A stretch of DNA of 64,000 bases from Colius striatus (Eukaryota; Chordata; Aves; Coliiformes; Coliidae): positions 11,735,501-11,799,500 of the forward strand of contig NC_084765.1 in the NCBI RefSeq assembly GCF_028858725.1, read 5' to 3'. The position numbers and the translations under genes were made by a program. Of the stretch, positions 1 through 14,100 are shown piece by piece (positions within the stretch are counted from its first letter, which is position 1; every line of letters starts with the position of its first letter). The notes under the pieces were generated by a model. That model worked only from the letters and a program-made list of their open reading frames with translations. It was not told the origin of the DNA and searched no databases.

Positions 1-2026
1 ATAAAGGCATTCTGTAGTCCTAGGGCACAACATGTGGTGGTTAGCTACAAATACTGTCAGTAAAGCAGATACCTTTTCAGCTATGCTTCTTATATTAAGG
101 ATGCAAAGTTGAAAGTGTTTAAAAGACTTCTACAGCTTTCTGCCATCTTAAGCCTCTTTATCAGGTGAATTTTTAGTCTCTTTATGTTTTGGTGACAGGA
201 ATTACATCTAAACAAGGCTCAAGTTACGTACCTAGAAGATGAGAAAAGCATTGGCAATTGCTTGTGTTGCCCTTTTCCCTGGGGCAACCTGTAGCTAACA
301 CAGGCACTTGTGTATACCACCTGTTCCTTCAGACATCTACATGAACACTCAGTGTTGTGTGAAATGCATAGTTAAACAAGTGTGAGGTACTTGTTTGATC
401 TGCCACTTGGGTCCCCAAATCACCATTCTGTTGTAAATGAAACTTTGAAAGTTTAGTATGCTATATGCTTTTGCTTTTATAACAAAATTTGGGCTAAGAC
501 TAACTTAAACCTTATGGAAGTAGTTCTTAGTAAGATGTCCTTTTCAAAGGACATGTAACAGAACAAAAGTTTCTTCAAGAAATTTATGAATGGAAGTGAA
601 TGTATTCAGACATCTGACTGCATAGTGCTTTTGTTAGAAGTGGGTAATATAGGAAGAGGTTGAGATTTTTGTGTTGCTGTCAATGTAAAGTGCTGCTGTT
701 AAAATAACAGTAGTCCAGATCTGAAAATGGGAGACATTCAGGGTTAGAATTGTACACCTGGCCAGTGGCCACAGAGCTATGTTCCTAGGGCAGGTAGTGC
801 TAAGCACCTGGAAAACATGAGTCTTTAAGTGTCTAATACAAAGACTATTAGACTAATAGACATATTAAGATGGATTAATCTACAGGCTACTGTCCTTATT
901 AAAGAATAACTTCAGTTAAGGAAAAGAGTGCATTGGATATTGTCAGTCTGGTATAACATTGTCATCTTGCTTTTAAATGCTTACTTTAAGTGAGTTTGCA
1001 TCATTTAGTCATGGAAAATACTGCTGTTAGTTATAAACAAATCACGTGGCAGGGTGAGCATAGCACTGAAATTCTGTTCTCAACAGAATGAAAAAATAGA
1101 TTAAAAAAAGACTTGATGAGGTTGGTCACACCATCACCATCTTTAAAGGACATCTCCAGTAATTTATAGAACTGTTCTCAGAAAGATGTACACTTTTATT
1201 TTTTAATAAAAAGCATTAGACCTTCTAGAAAAATCTAAGTGCTAGTCTAAGAAGTCTAGGAATTAAATAGTTGATGTGCAAAAATGCAGGTATACAGTTA
1301 TGGGCACCTTCTTGAACTGTTAGTTCTCAGCTGTAAGATTTACCCTAATTATGCTCAGTAGCACGTGAAGGTGGAGCCAAGCTCTTCTACTCAGTTTGCT
1401 TTGCTTTAGAGGTAATCAAGTTTTTCCACTTGTGGATGTGTTGTAATAGATGGTTTACAATTCTGACTTTTATTTATGAAACTTCTTTTATCCATTAGCT
1501 TTGTTCTGAGTTGTTTCTTCTGCTAGCAGTGTGTTACTCCTCTTTCGCTTCACTTGGATAGCATGCTGCACTCTGTTAGTAGTATTAGGCAATGTGTGTT
1601 TCATGCTTTGATATGCCTCTGATTACATAAAGCTGGTCTAGAAGAACTGTAACAAGTATAAGAAAGCAAAAGTAGGTTAGTAACGAAGGAACAGAGTTTA
1701 AAGTGCAGGTCAGTTTTAACCAAAGCTGTAAGCCCTAATGAATTAATGGGAATTTGGACATGCACATATCATTAGTACTAAAATAAGACAACAGAAGTAT
1801 GGCGTATTTCTAGGGATTTTATTGCTTTGTGTGTGTCTTTTCTGTGTACTGAACTGTAGCCACAAGTAACTTCTGGCTTGAGGAATGCCTTAGTTTCATG
1901 AAATTATGTCCGTGTGATGTAAAAAAAGCCAGCAATACTGAAGTGGGGTTTATAATTTCCTGTTTTCCATGGTTTGCATGCATTGTTTTATTTATGGTGG
2001 TGTTTGTTTTTTTTTTTTTAACTCAG
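1..2026 (+). other. TRIM66: Intron upstream of first visible TRIM66 exon
   Basis: AT-rich non-coding sequence with no repeat or RNA gene that I recognise. It ends in a long T tract (about 2003-2019) and the acceptor actcag at 2021-2026. The incoming intron phase is 1, because the next exon opens with two bases that finish a codon begun upstream. Confidence 0.7.
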
Positions 2027-2130
2027 ATATCATCTCCTGCCCTGTGTGCGAACACACCTGCTTTGCAAGGGATGTAGTTGAAAATTTCTTTCTCAAGGAC
2101 TTTCCCACTAGTAATTCAGCTATGGCAAAG
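2027..2130 (+). CDS. TRIM66: TRIM66 exon: end of RING finger
   Basis: Encodes [20 protein letters not shown] followed by FLKD. This aligns with the last Cys pair of the RING and the linker before B-box 1 in TRIM24. Acceptor actcag, donor AAG|gtaagt, outgoing phase 0. The first two bases complete a codon split with an exon outside the window. Confidence 0.88.
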
Positions 2131-5100
2131 GTAAGTGAAAAAAACCCCACTAAGCTGGGTGCCTGTTGAGTTGCTGAAACACTGCCAGATGAACACTTTG
2201 AAAACAGAGCAAACTTTGTATTGAACAATAGACTCTTATATTTTGCTTGTGCAGCACTGTAATTACTGCACTCTTAGAGATGGACAAACCACCTTCATAG
2301 TACTTTTTAAACCTCATTTGAAGAATGAGTTTGACTATATAAAATACAGTCAATTAAAAATGTTAATACTAGTGGTATAGGAGTAGATCTGTGACATTAA
2401 GAAGATACAGGATCTTTTGTATTCTTTCTTGTATTCCTTATTCTCCATTTTCTTCCCTCAACACAACAGAAGCAGATTATTGACTGAATGATTACACTAA
2501 GATTACCCATTAGATCCTGTTGACAGTTATCATTTTCTGATTGCCTGTTCTAATGATAAAAAAGGTCACGTATTTCAGTTTCCCATTGGGGAATGGATGC
2601 AAAGGGCAATTGGAAGGCGTAGGATTGCTGTCTTGGCCTTGCATTGACAGTGTTTTAGTTGTAACTACTTTGAGTTGTGAGAAGGGATAAAGAAAAGTGT
2701 GTATTTCTGACCCCTTTGTTACAAAACAATATTTTATTATTTGCATGAATAAGATTGATTTCAGAATGTGGTAGTATTACTGGTAGCTGGGAGTTAAAAC
2801 AGGTGAAAATTTGTCAAAGCTATTCTGTAACATTCTGACTGCTTTGTTCCCAGTGTGATCCAAAGCAAGGGAAGAGTAACAGAAGCAGTGATACTGGACT
2901 TCACTTTGAGTCATCACTTTGTCCTCAGTCTGTGTTTTGCACTTTTGGTTCCCAAGTACACTGTATAGCCACATTAGATACTTAGCTTCAGGACCTTTGG
3001 GTGGAGGGGAATGCTCTTTTCTGTGCAATGTAGCAGATATATCTTTTCACATCCCTTAACCTGTATAGGAAGCAAAACTTTGTAGGTCATTTCTATCCCA
3101 TGCAGAAGGCTTGAGACAGGTTTAAACTGTGCAAGTGACTTGTGCAGAGACGTTGCTGCAAAAAAAGTATAGAGGGGGTGTGCTTCTTCCCTGTCAGTCA
3201 TTTCTGTATTTCATTTTCTCTGTTGCTAAAAAGAAAAGACCTAATCCAGGGAGCCTTCTGCAGAAAGGAAAAAAAATAGTGGGAGTGGAGTGTTTTGACA
3301 TCTTCAGGTTGACGAATACAGTGTAACTTTATCTGAAGCAGGAAGAAGGCTGTTCACTTGCACTCTTCAAAGAAAGAAAGAAATTTCATAAGAGATTGCT
3401 GAGTGTTTAGAATGCACTTCTTGTACTGTGGCATCTTAGTTACCATGACTCACATTGTTTACCTTTCAATGAGAATTTGTGTAGAAAGGAAATCAAGTGA
3501 GAATATCTAATATCTTCAAAAGCACTAGATTATTCTTTCAAACCTTCTTTAAAAGGTTTTTTTTTTTTTTTCCCCCTGTAATCCTTTAGGAGTCCTAAGA
3601 GTGTTCAGTAAAGCAGATTTCTCACCAGAGCATAGGAACATCCTGGAGGGACTCCTGAACCTTCCTCATAGTTTCTGGCTTAGTTAATTTTTATTAATAG
3701 CCAGGTCATGTATTGGAGAAGGTTGCTTACTCACTTTTAACCATCAATCCTTGCCAAAACCAAACCCATAACTGATATCAAAGGGAGAAGCACCAGCTCA
3801 TTCAACTGAGACACAGATGAACTCACATAATTTTCTTAATTTACCTAATTTGTTCAAATGGGAATCTGTCACTTGTAAAAAAGTGTTTGAAAGCCAAATG
3901 TTTCTCAGGCTGTGAGACACTTAAGTATAAATGATAGAATTTGTTTATATACCAGCAGCAGGAGTTTAAAAAAATATGCAATTCAGAATCTCTTGCCTAA
4001 AACCTGCTTCCACATCATAAATAATGTAACTCTGGCAACATTCTGTGCTCCGTAACTTAAAAGTCACGTTAACTCAGTACTGTTAAGTAAATTAATGTAA
4101 GTTCAAGTCACACCGACAGCTGAACACTTACAGGTAAACCTGTGATTAAGCAGTTTTGGTTATTACAGAAAGGGCAGAGCATCCCTCAAATTTTTGACCT
4201 GTTCACTAAGCTGACCCTTCATGAGTATGATAAATTAGACATTTCATTATATATGATAAGCTTTTGTGGTTTAGCTGTATAAATTGTGTTAGACATTTTG
4301 GTTTAAATTTTTACATATATCTTTTGGAAAACATTGTTGATAAATAAATGACCAAAAAGCAGAATGACTTATACAACTACTTCCTTACCTAAGCAAACAC
4401 ATCAAAAACTTTGTTGTCTTCTTGTCAAGAATTGCCCAATATCTTTCAAAAAGATTGGGAATGACAAAATTTAAAATAGTTCCAGCAGAACAAAAGTTTT
4501 TCTTCTTGTGCTGAAGTGAATCACAAATTGGCTCACTTGCATCTCAGATCTTGGGTGGATATAGATATTGCATTTAAAGTTAAGGCCATAACTTAAAACA
4601 AAAACAACCAGCAAAGATCTGTAATGTTTCTTCCTTCATGCTTTGTATTACATTCACAAGGATGTGCATCAGGGCTTATGTGCTGAATGCATGCTCATGC
4701 ATCCTTTGCTTCATGTTTCCCATCAGATTAGTTGGAATGTGATTGTAACTGCACTGAAAGAAACATGATGCTCAACGGGAAGGACACTATAAGAAAGAAT
4801 TTTGCCGTCTATTGTTAGCTGCTTGAGCGGTACCAATATTCAGAAACTATTCACAAGTACAGTAGATATATTGTAACCTTGGATGAAATGTTGGATTTTG
4901 CTAAAATATTGGCAAAGCTTTTATACTTTGATGGTTGTAAAATTATATAAATATGTTCACCCTAACTCATTAGTGCCTGTTTGTGTCTATGGTGAGTAAA
5001 AAATGCTAGGAGTTTTCAAAGAAGATATTTTATACCTAGTGCAAACACCTTTTCAAAGAAGTATCAATTTCGTTATTTTGAAATAAAGTTCATTCTGAAT

Positions 5101-8100
5101 ACCAAAGATCAAATTACCCACTTCATTTACAGGTCATTTTATTCTTTTCCTCTTCAGCAACACTTCCAAGTAGCATGGCCTATATTACAAAAGGCATTTC
5201 CTAAGTTGTTGAATCAATAGAGATGATAGTTAATTGAGTTTTGCAGTTCTTCTCACCTTCCCATGTCTCGTGTTCCTAGCTCATCACATGAGATATCAAG
5301 ATATAAATTGAGCTCAATTGTAGTCAGCTCTTAGAGAATATGAACTAAGTTTTTCATTAATTGTATGTGGGTGTCCCCATATTTTCTAAATTGCCTTACC
5401 ATGGGCATGTTTTATGTATTTTGTCTGGCAGTTACACCTTATCAACATTGGTAATATAATGCTAAAGCAAATGAAGTGAGCTCTAATTTTAAAGCAATGC
5501 AGGTTTAGAGTAGTTCTACTGAAGTAGCTCCAATTTATGTTCTCGTACGTGAAAATCAGACAAATCTTATTTCATAGTTTCATGGCTTTTTCAGTTCATA
5601 GGAAACAAATCATTATGGTTATTTCTTCTGTCTTCACATGTAACATGGACACTAGAATTTTGCTGAATAATTCTCGCATCATGTCACAATTACACTTGAT
5701 TGTGCTAGAGCACAGGAAGACAATCAATTTGATTTGAGAGCCTCAAATCTTAATTTTATTCTGTTCCCTTTTGTAAGAGTAATCTGATTCTTAAAATCAC
5801 TTGAATTGCATTAAACTGAAGAAGAAAAATATTAAGCTTACTCATCTGAATCATAGTCTACTAAAGATAACAGTTTGTATTGCTAATTTGTTATCCTTGT
5901 GTGTAACTGTGCTTTTTGTTCTTAGATATGCTCCATGTGTAAGGAGAAGAGTCCTGCTCACAGTCTCTGCACAAGATGCAATAAGTGGTTGTGCAGCTCA
6001 TGTACTGAGGAACATAGACACAGCAAGGAAACTGGAGACCACTTCCTGTCTCTGTCACTGAAGGACTGCATAGGTACTGAATGTATGAATGAGAGATTGT
6101 ATGATTCTTCTGTAACCGCAGGACCATTGCCACAATCAGCATTCCACAGTATTAGAAAAATTTAGTGTATTTTTGTTTCACAGAGACTATATTTTTACGT
6201 GCCTTTTCAGCCTCTGAGGTGATGGTCTAGGATTTGGAAGGCTACAACAGGAAACTACCATAAAGTAATTCTGGGTTTATGGACAAGGTGTGTAAGGGAC
6301 AGTCACAGGTAGAAAAATACTGTACAGGATATCCCTTTGCTAAACCTGGAGTGAAAGGTGTGGTTCATGAGTGCAATAGCTATATTGCCATCAGCACACA
6401 CAGATGAAGCCCACTGGCAAGTGTCTCATCCCTATACAACGGTGATCCACAGAAATAAGTAAAGAAAATAATCCTATGTGAGAAATCTGCTGAGGAGTAT
6501 GCTTATCTAAACTTACATAAGACATTTTTAACCCAAAATATGAATTTTGCAATTTTATACAGTGACTTGGGTTTACACTTTGCTCACACATGAAGTTATT
6601 TGTGCTAGAGAGTTTGTGCTGCACTATCATTCCGCTTCATAAGGAAGATGAAAGGCAGGACAAGGAGTAAACAGGAGTAGCCCACTATTCCGTAAGCATG
6701 GCAATAATAAAAAAACACAGATGACATTTAAATGTTCTCTGGGCTTTTTCCAGAGAATAATGTAAACTGAAATCCCCCCAGTTCCTCATTGTCCTGATTG
6801 GAAGGACAACGTTTTTCTCTCAAGTTGAAGACAAAATAAGGACTGTGGTTTTGAGACTCTAACTGTTTATGACTTCATTTCACTTTGAGTAAGATTACCA
6901 GCTCATATTGTTGGCAAATAATGGTAAGAAAATATATCTGTGGCTTAGTTGTGGTTTTATGTGTTCCATATGAATAAAAAGATGCAAACACATAAACTAA
7001 AATACTTTCATCTTTTTAGTCCAAAATTCTGTGTACCGAAAAAAAAAGAACAAGGAGGGTGGTAATTTATACATAGGCTAGTTAATCCCCAGAAATTATC
7101 TGGGATGTAATCTGTGCTTTATTGTTTTTATTAATATGTGTTATTTATTTAGGATGCAAACATTCCCTGGATATTTCAAAGCAAGCAAATACTTGGATCT
7201 AGTAGATCTCTGAGTGGTTTTTTTTTTCCCTTTTTTTTTCTTTTCTGGAAATAAAGCCTCTGCCCTTTCAGATTCAGCCTTTGGTCTATGTATGATGCTT
7301 CTGAACAACAGCTACTTTCTTTGTATGCCCTTGTAACAATTAAGACATTCTCTACCCCATTGATCTTGCCACTTTAAACTGTTCTATCTTTTGCCATTTG
7401 CTTTACAAGGGCCAGACTTCCTTTTGTCATCTGAAATGTATAAGATTCCCTGGATCTGAAGTAAAACAGAAGAAAAAAAACCCCCACCAAATGTATTTAA
7501 TCCTGCCTATTCCTATTCATTTTGATAAGCAATTTATTCCTTGAGTGACAGAACTAAAGGAACCTGGCTTCCCTGGGAATCCTTTCTGTCTGCTTCTTCC
7601 TTCATGATACGTGTGCTCTGTGTATTGACTGATCAGCCCCTGACATGCCGAACCTGCAGTTCTGTCACAGCTCCCCATCCTCTTACCCTGCATAGCCTCT
7701 TGTTTCCACCTGCTGGCTGAGCCCCTGCTCAGGTGGCTGAGCTGACTGCCAGGCAGCACCCTCAACCTGCTGACTCCCAAGGTCACAGTGAAATCCAGTG
7801 TGACAAATTCATGGGACTTTTGAGAACTTTACCCATCATTCAAAGTTGTATTTAGAAGTTAAGGGCATGGAGAGGACCACAACTTAGGCTGGGACAGAAA
7901 AATGTCATGTTGTATAAGAAGAAAAAGTTTTAAAATAGCCTGATTTCTTCTTCCTACTGACTCATCCTTTGTGAGTCAGAAGTAACGGCCCACCAAAAGA
8001 CTGCTTCTGGTAGAGGATTCTCTGTGAGGGCTTCTTGGCGCTGAAAATAGTTCCATTCTTGTTTGGAAATGGCTTTATTTTATTCACTTCCATAACGTTC

Positions 8101-11100
8101 TGTAACATCTGATGGTTTGTGAGGGTGGGAGGTGTGCTAGTTCAGTTTCATTGTTTCGGGTCCACTTATTGAGAAGTGGAATGGGAAATTATGGGTTTGG
8201 TCTGTAGCATGATTGTTCAACTAAAACTCTTACTGAACTTCTACATTGGAAAACAGACCTTGTTTTTTAAGCAAAAAAACAGACAAAGAGCATGCACTGG
8301 ACATCACTTTGATTTCCCCTTTGCCCCCAAATTTCCCATGAACATTTATATATTTTGTGATTGCTTCAGTATGTTCTTGTTAGCTGAAACGCTTCTAGAG
8401 ATACAATAACAAATTCCAGTTTTCTGGTGAGTGCCAGACTATTACTGCTGGTTATGAATACAAAAAGATACCGAGATGTGGTTCACAGCTGGATTAAACT
8501 GCACTGCTTGCAGTTTTTCAGACACTGATTTTTCCTGACAGTTTAAAAAGACCCCAAAAAAACAACCTCAAAAACCAGTGAAAACTTGCTGGGTCTGTGA
8601 GCACAAGATGTGAATGATATGGAAATGATGAAATTTGCTTCTGGGATGAATTTGCTTAGCACTGGAGAAGATGATATTAGAAACATAGCCCAAACTTTTA
8701 TGATAGATTAAGTAGCAGTCGTGGAGGACAAAGCTTTCATTGGAGGGCTCTGCATTAGCAGTAGCAATAAGGGAATTTTAGGTTCAAATTCTGCAGAGCT
8801 CTTAAAATGCTTCAAGTCATAAAATCAGAACTTCTTTCTCCCTTAGTCCTAATTTTCATAAAAAGATGTTCAGTATCAGTACAAAATCTTTCCTTCCTAA
8901 GTGACAACCTGTGCTTTGCAATTGAGTCGAAACAACCTTTTTGCCAAAATTGTTAGAAGTAAATGATCTGGTGCTGACATACCAATTATTCATAGGCTAG
9001 TGAACAGACAGAATAATTTTGTCTTTGTATAAGGCCAGGGGAAAAAATACAACCAAACTCTGCTTCATATAATCAGATGGTTCCAGGGTCTGGGTCTTTT
9101 AAAAATAACATCAAAACTTTCAATAAAATTATGAGTTTGGCAACTTTTTCTAAACTATAATATTAATCCTTGTCAATGACGCCATCGCTTTATATTCCTC
9201 AGCAACTGAAGATGAAGCAAGTGAGTTACCCTTGTTTTGTCCAGTGCACACTCAAGAGCCACTCAAGGTGTTCTGTGAGACCTGCGATAACCTTACGTGC
9301 CACAGTTGCCTTCTGATAGAGCATAAAGAGCACAGGTACTGCACATTGATTGCTTAAGCATAATCCTGTCTAAAACTATAGCTAATTTAGATTTAAGACT
9401 GTTAATCTGCATTTCCTGTCAGCTAAAGTTGCAGGCTAGTCCAAATTTAAAAGCCACAGCAAACTCATTTCAGTTGTCTTATGCCCAAGCACCAAAACAC
9501 AGTTATTGCCCTCACAGAATCACCCACTGCTTGCAGCAGTGTCTACCTTCCCAGTTGTATTGTCTGCCCTGATACTATGTGTGCATGCACATAGGTCCTC
9601 CTGATTGTGCTCAAAAGCTCAAGTTGAACTCAATACTTAGCATGGTTCAAATACTACTGTTTGTCTTTATCAAACACATCCCGACTGTACAAGAGCACTT
9701 TCTACACTTAAGCATGCTGCTTGCCTGTGGAAGTGTACTGAGCCACGTAAGGAATTGTCTAAACACAGTGACCTTTTTGTGAGCTGAGCTGATAAAATTT
9801 AGCTATCACAGTGGGAAAGAAGCAGGGGACCATGTTCAGACAGGTATTAAAGTGACTGATCCTCTAAGCTTATCAACTAATAAGTTGATTAGTTATCAAC
9901 AGAAAAAGATTCCATGGCTTGAGAATTTTCCCTTCTTTCACAGGGTCAGACGCCTTGATGAAGCTTTGCAAAATCAGAGAGTTATCCTGGAAAATGTCAT
10001 AACTAAAGTGGATGAGAAAAAAAAGAGGATTCAGATTTCAGCTAAACAGATTGAAGATAGGTAATTACTATGCTTTTTTTTCATGAAAATAGGTGATGAG
10101 TACAATATTATTTGCACTAAATGTAGGTTAACAGAGGTAAATACACATATGTGTGTGGGGTGTTTTTTTTCTTGGAAGGTAGGAAATGATAGGAAGATTA
10201 AAAATAATAAATTCCCGTTTAAGTGGTACTGACAGGTTATGGCATTGTAATACATTATTCCATAGTCCTTATAAGACATGTGACAGCTGACTTCAGAGCT
10301 AAGGTTTCTTGTATAATCTATTTCAAACTAGAATTTGAAAAGATTAGAAATAAAGACTACTGAAAAGACACCACATTTCTTCAAGAAAACTCAAATAAAG
10401 CTGCAATTCCAGTCAAGATTAGTGAAAATATTTCACTATATGAACTGATTTCAGCTACTGAGTCTGTGTTTGTGTCCATTGGATCTATCTCCTGCATTAA
10501 TAAAACCATTTAAAACACCTTGAAATAGTATAAATCTATTAATACTCTGGTATATAGTGAAAGCTTTTTGGATATGGCTTCTGTGTGTGTTTGACTTAGA
10601 ACTCAAGACTGTGCTTGACATGATCTTTAAGAGTTTATCAGAGTTAGCATGTCACATCCAGAGGCTGGTGGTTTCATGTCCAGATGGAGATCAGTGAGAG
10701 AGTTCAGCCTGGAGAAGAGAAGTCTCTGGGAAGACTTTGAATACTTAAAGGGAGCTTACAAGAAAGATGAGAGCAAACTTTTTAGTAGAGCCTGTAGCAA
10801 CAGGGCAGGAATTAATGGTTTTAAACTAAAAGAGAGTAGACTCAGAGTGGATCTAAGGAAGAAATGTTTGGCAGGGAGGGTGGTGAGACACTGGAACAGG
10901 TTGCCCAGAGTGGTTATAGATGCCTCATCCTTGTGGAAACATTTGAAGTCAGTTTGAATGAGACTCTGAGCAACCTGCTCTAGTTGAAGATGTCACTGCT
11001 AACTGCAGGTTGAGGGAGTTGGACTAGGCAACCTTTAAAAATGCATTCCAACCTAAACTATTCTGTGAGTCTATTTTTGAAAAGAAGTGTGGGAGAACTT

Positions 11101-14100
11101 ATGGAAAATGGTACAACTTTCATTGGAATTCTCTGTCAACAGTTAGATCAGCTCATATAACAACTAACTACTAAGCTCTGAATAAATGACATACCACTTG
11201 GCTCATCTAGGGATGTGTATCTCTTACCCATAGGTTACTTGAAGTAAAACATTTATATAAAAAGGTAGAAAATCAAATAAAAATGTCCAAGATGGTTTTG
11301 ATGAATGAAATCAATAAACGAACAAACATCCTTCTTGAACAACTTGAAGTAAGTATGGCTAGTTTCTTTGATACCTTGGGAAATTAAACTAAATTAAATT
11401 TAATCCCAGTGCCTATGGAAAGAATATAGACTGTGAGAATTGTTGTCCCTTTGCTTATATTTTCAAATATTTCTCTTTTTTCTTTTTCTGCAGAATTTTA
11501 TGTGGAGTCAATGGTTAACAAAGATTCAGGATGAAGTGGCAAAATGTTTGCTTATCATGAATTAGCCATATTTTCTAATGCAGTTACAGAGCATATGTGT
11601 GTACCTTTTGAGTACTTACAAAACAAACTGGCTTCCAGTTTTAATGTTTAAACTGTAGAACACTAGCAACACGTTTAATATCCTGTTTTGAAAATGATCC
11701 TCTCACCTGCTTGCTGTAACAGAGCCTTCAGTTTTGACTCTTCACTTTTTGGATGTCTTATTGAAGTCTATATGATTTTATTTTGAAATGTGTTAGACAC
11801 AAAAATTGCTAACTGATCTGATCAGAATTTCTGCTTCTTAGTTACTCTTGGATAATTTTAGCAGGTATTGGAAAGACAAGGCACTCAGTACTTGCTACCT
11901 ACCTTTGAACGTAGATATTTGACTCAAATATGGCTGCTCAAGCTGATAGCTTTACAAAATAGAGAAATATATGTCATCATTTCAGTATTATTAAACATTA
12001 AGTAATTTCAGCGTTCATGATTTTTGACAGCATTTCAGTGTTTATCTGGGTTACTTATAACCAAAGACAAGTAAGTGGTCCAGGTACGAATTTGATCCAA
12101 CTTCTACAGCTTTCTTGGGTTATGTTATTCTATTAAACCAAGGCCATAAAGATGTAGGCCGTTTGCTCCTGGAGAAGCTACTCATCTTCCTGAATTCAGA
12201 TATATCTTTCGAATAGGATTTGCTTTCTTTTTATGACTGATGGTTTAAAGAGATTCTAATTAAGTATCCTTGCAAATAATACATATTGTTCTGCCACTGA
12301 CTGTATACAGTATTTGTGTCTGAAGAATGATAACTATCTTCTGCCAATTCACGTTATTCACAGAAAATCACCAGTGAAAGGAAGCAGAAATTGGAGCAAC
12401 AACTTCAAGGTGTAGTGGTTTTAAGCAGACAGGTAGAACATGTGCAGAACTTCATCAGCTGGGCAGTATGCAGTAAAAACAGCATCCCATTTCTCTTCAG
12501 TAAAGAACTGGTAAGAGCAATATTTTTTTTTCTTGATAAATTGTGCTGTAAATATGAGAACTGTTTTCTGGATTTAATGTTTATCAAATAAAACATTTTT
12601 CATGATCTTTATAATTGTGAATAAAATCTTAATCCTTTGATTTGTTACCAGATTGTATTTCAGATCCAGCGCTTATTAGAGACAAACTGTAATGCAGACA
12701 CAGACACTCCTCTGAAGATCAGATTTACTTGGGATCCCTCCTACTGGACTAAACAATTGTCCAATTTTGGTAAGAAAAAGATACTGTTGTTTGTCAGGCA
12801 AGTGCCCAAAGCAAGACAGGACAGATAGAGCAGATAGAATACTTTCCCTAAAGTGCTCTCCTTTTTTCATTTTGACTTCTAGTTTTCTACCTCCTTGTCA
12901 CATTCTGAAGAAAAGCTACTGTTGCTGAACTTTCCTGGTTTTCCCTCCAGTTATTTCAACTCACCTATTAAAAGATATCATTGCAAATATTATCTTATAA
13001 ACACTACCTAGAAATACACCCTATAAATATAATCTCTGAAGCTCTTGCTAAATCACAATGTAAGATCACAACTACTAGTTTAGCAGGCACAATGTACAGG
13101 ACTGAACAAATAACTTTTAACTGAAATTACTTAATGCAGTGTCACAGGCTATCAAATAGTCTTGACTTTGCCCAGGATATTTGGAATTCAGTTTTGTCCC
13201 AGTAAACAATAGCTTTGTATAACACTGTGACTCAGGCAGTCCTGTAATGAGTACCCTGGGTGAAATGGAGTGTCTGCAGTGGGCCTTGTGCTCTTTATTC
13301 TGCCTTACCCAAGAACAGCTGGGCTCAGTCATGCTTGCACTCCTTAGATCCTTTAGTATTTTAGTGGCCAAGGGATCATTCAAGCAGTACTTGAGTCATA
13401 ATTAACAGGCACAAAGATGGCTGTAAAAGACATTGACTGTATAAAAATTACAGCGTTATTTATATAATGAATGAGCATACTGTGACTTTGTTTCCCACCA
13501 GCTATACATTTCCCTAATGCAGTGGGTTTTTACAGTAAATTCAGTTCAATGGGTTGATCAATGACCTAAAAGATTAGTTCTCTTCTCATTTTAAGATATT
13601 TAAAGCTAGATAGAGTAAAACACTGTCAAAAGTATTATGGGGAATAATCTCCTGACTAAAAGCATTGACAAGACCAGTTCATAGGTCACTTCAATTTCTA
13701 GCTTTTATGATTCTCACCTACGTAACTACTTACATAATGTTCACCCTTGAAGCTGTCTTTTATACCTGAGCTTATGGATGAGAAAATAAAGCTCATGCTT
13801 TAGTAAAAAATGAAAGTATAAACCATATCGATCAGTTAAAATGAGCTGAGGTCAATTTTTCAATGCTTTTGCTAGTAATTCAAACATGAGTTCCACTGAT
13901 ATCACTGGGAGTTTGGTGTGACTTTCAATCGCTGAAAAATCTTCACAAATCTACCTTGAAGGTATGTTAGAGGGTGGTTTGGATAGGATATTTTAATATC
14001 TTTTGTATTTGAAATGAAGACAAAGAAATGGCAATTGTTCACTGCTTTTATTGTGTAGATTTGTCAAGATGGTATGAGGGAGTAAATCTGCTTTTTTTTC

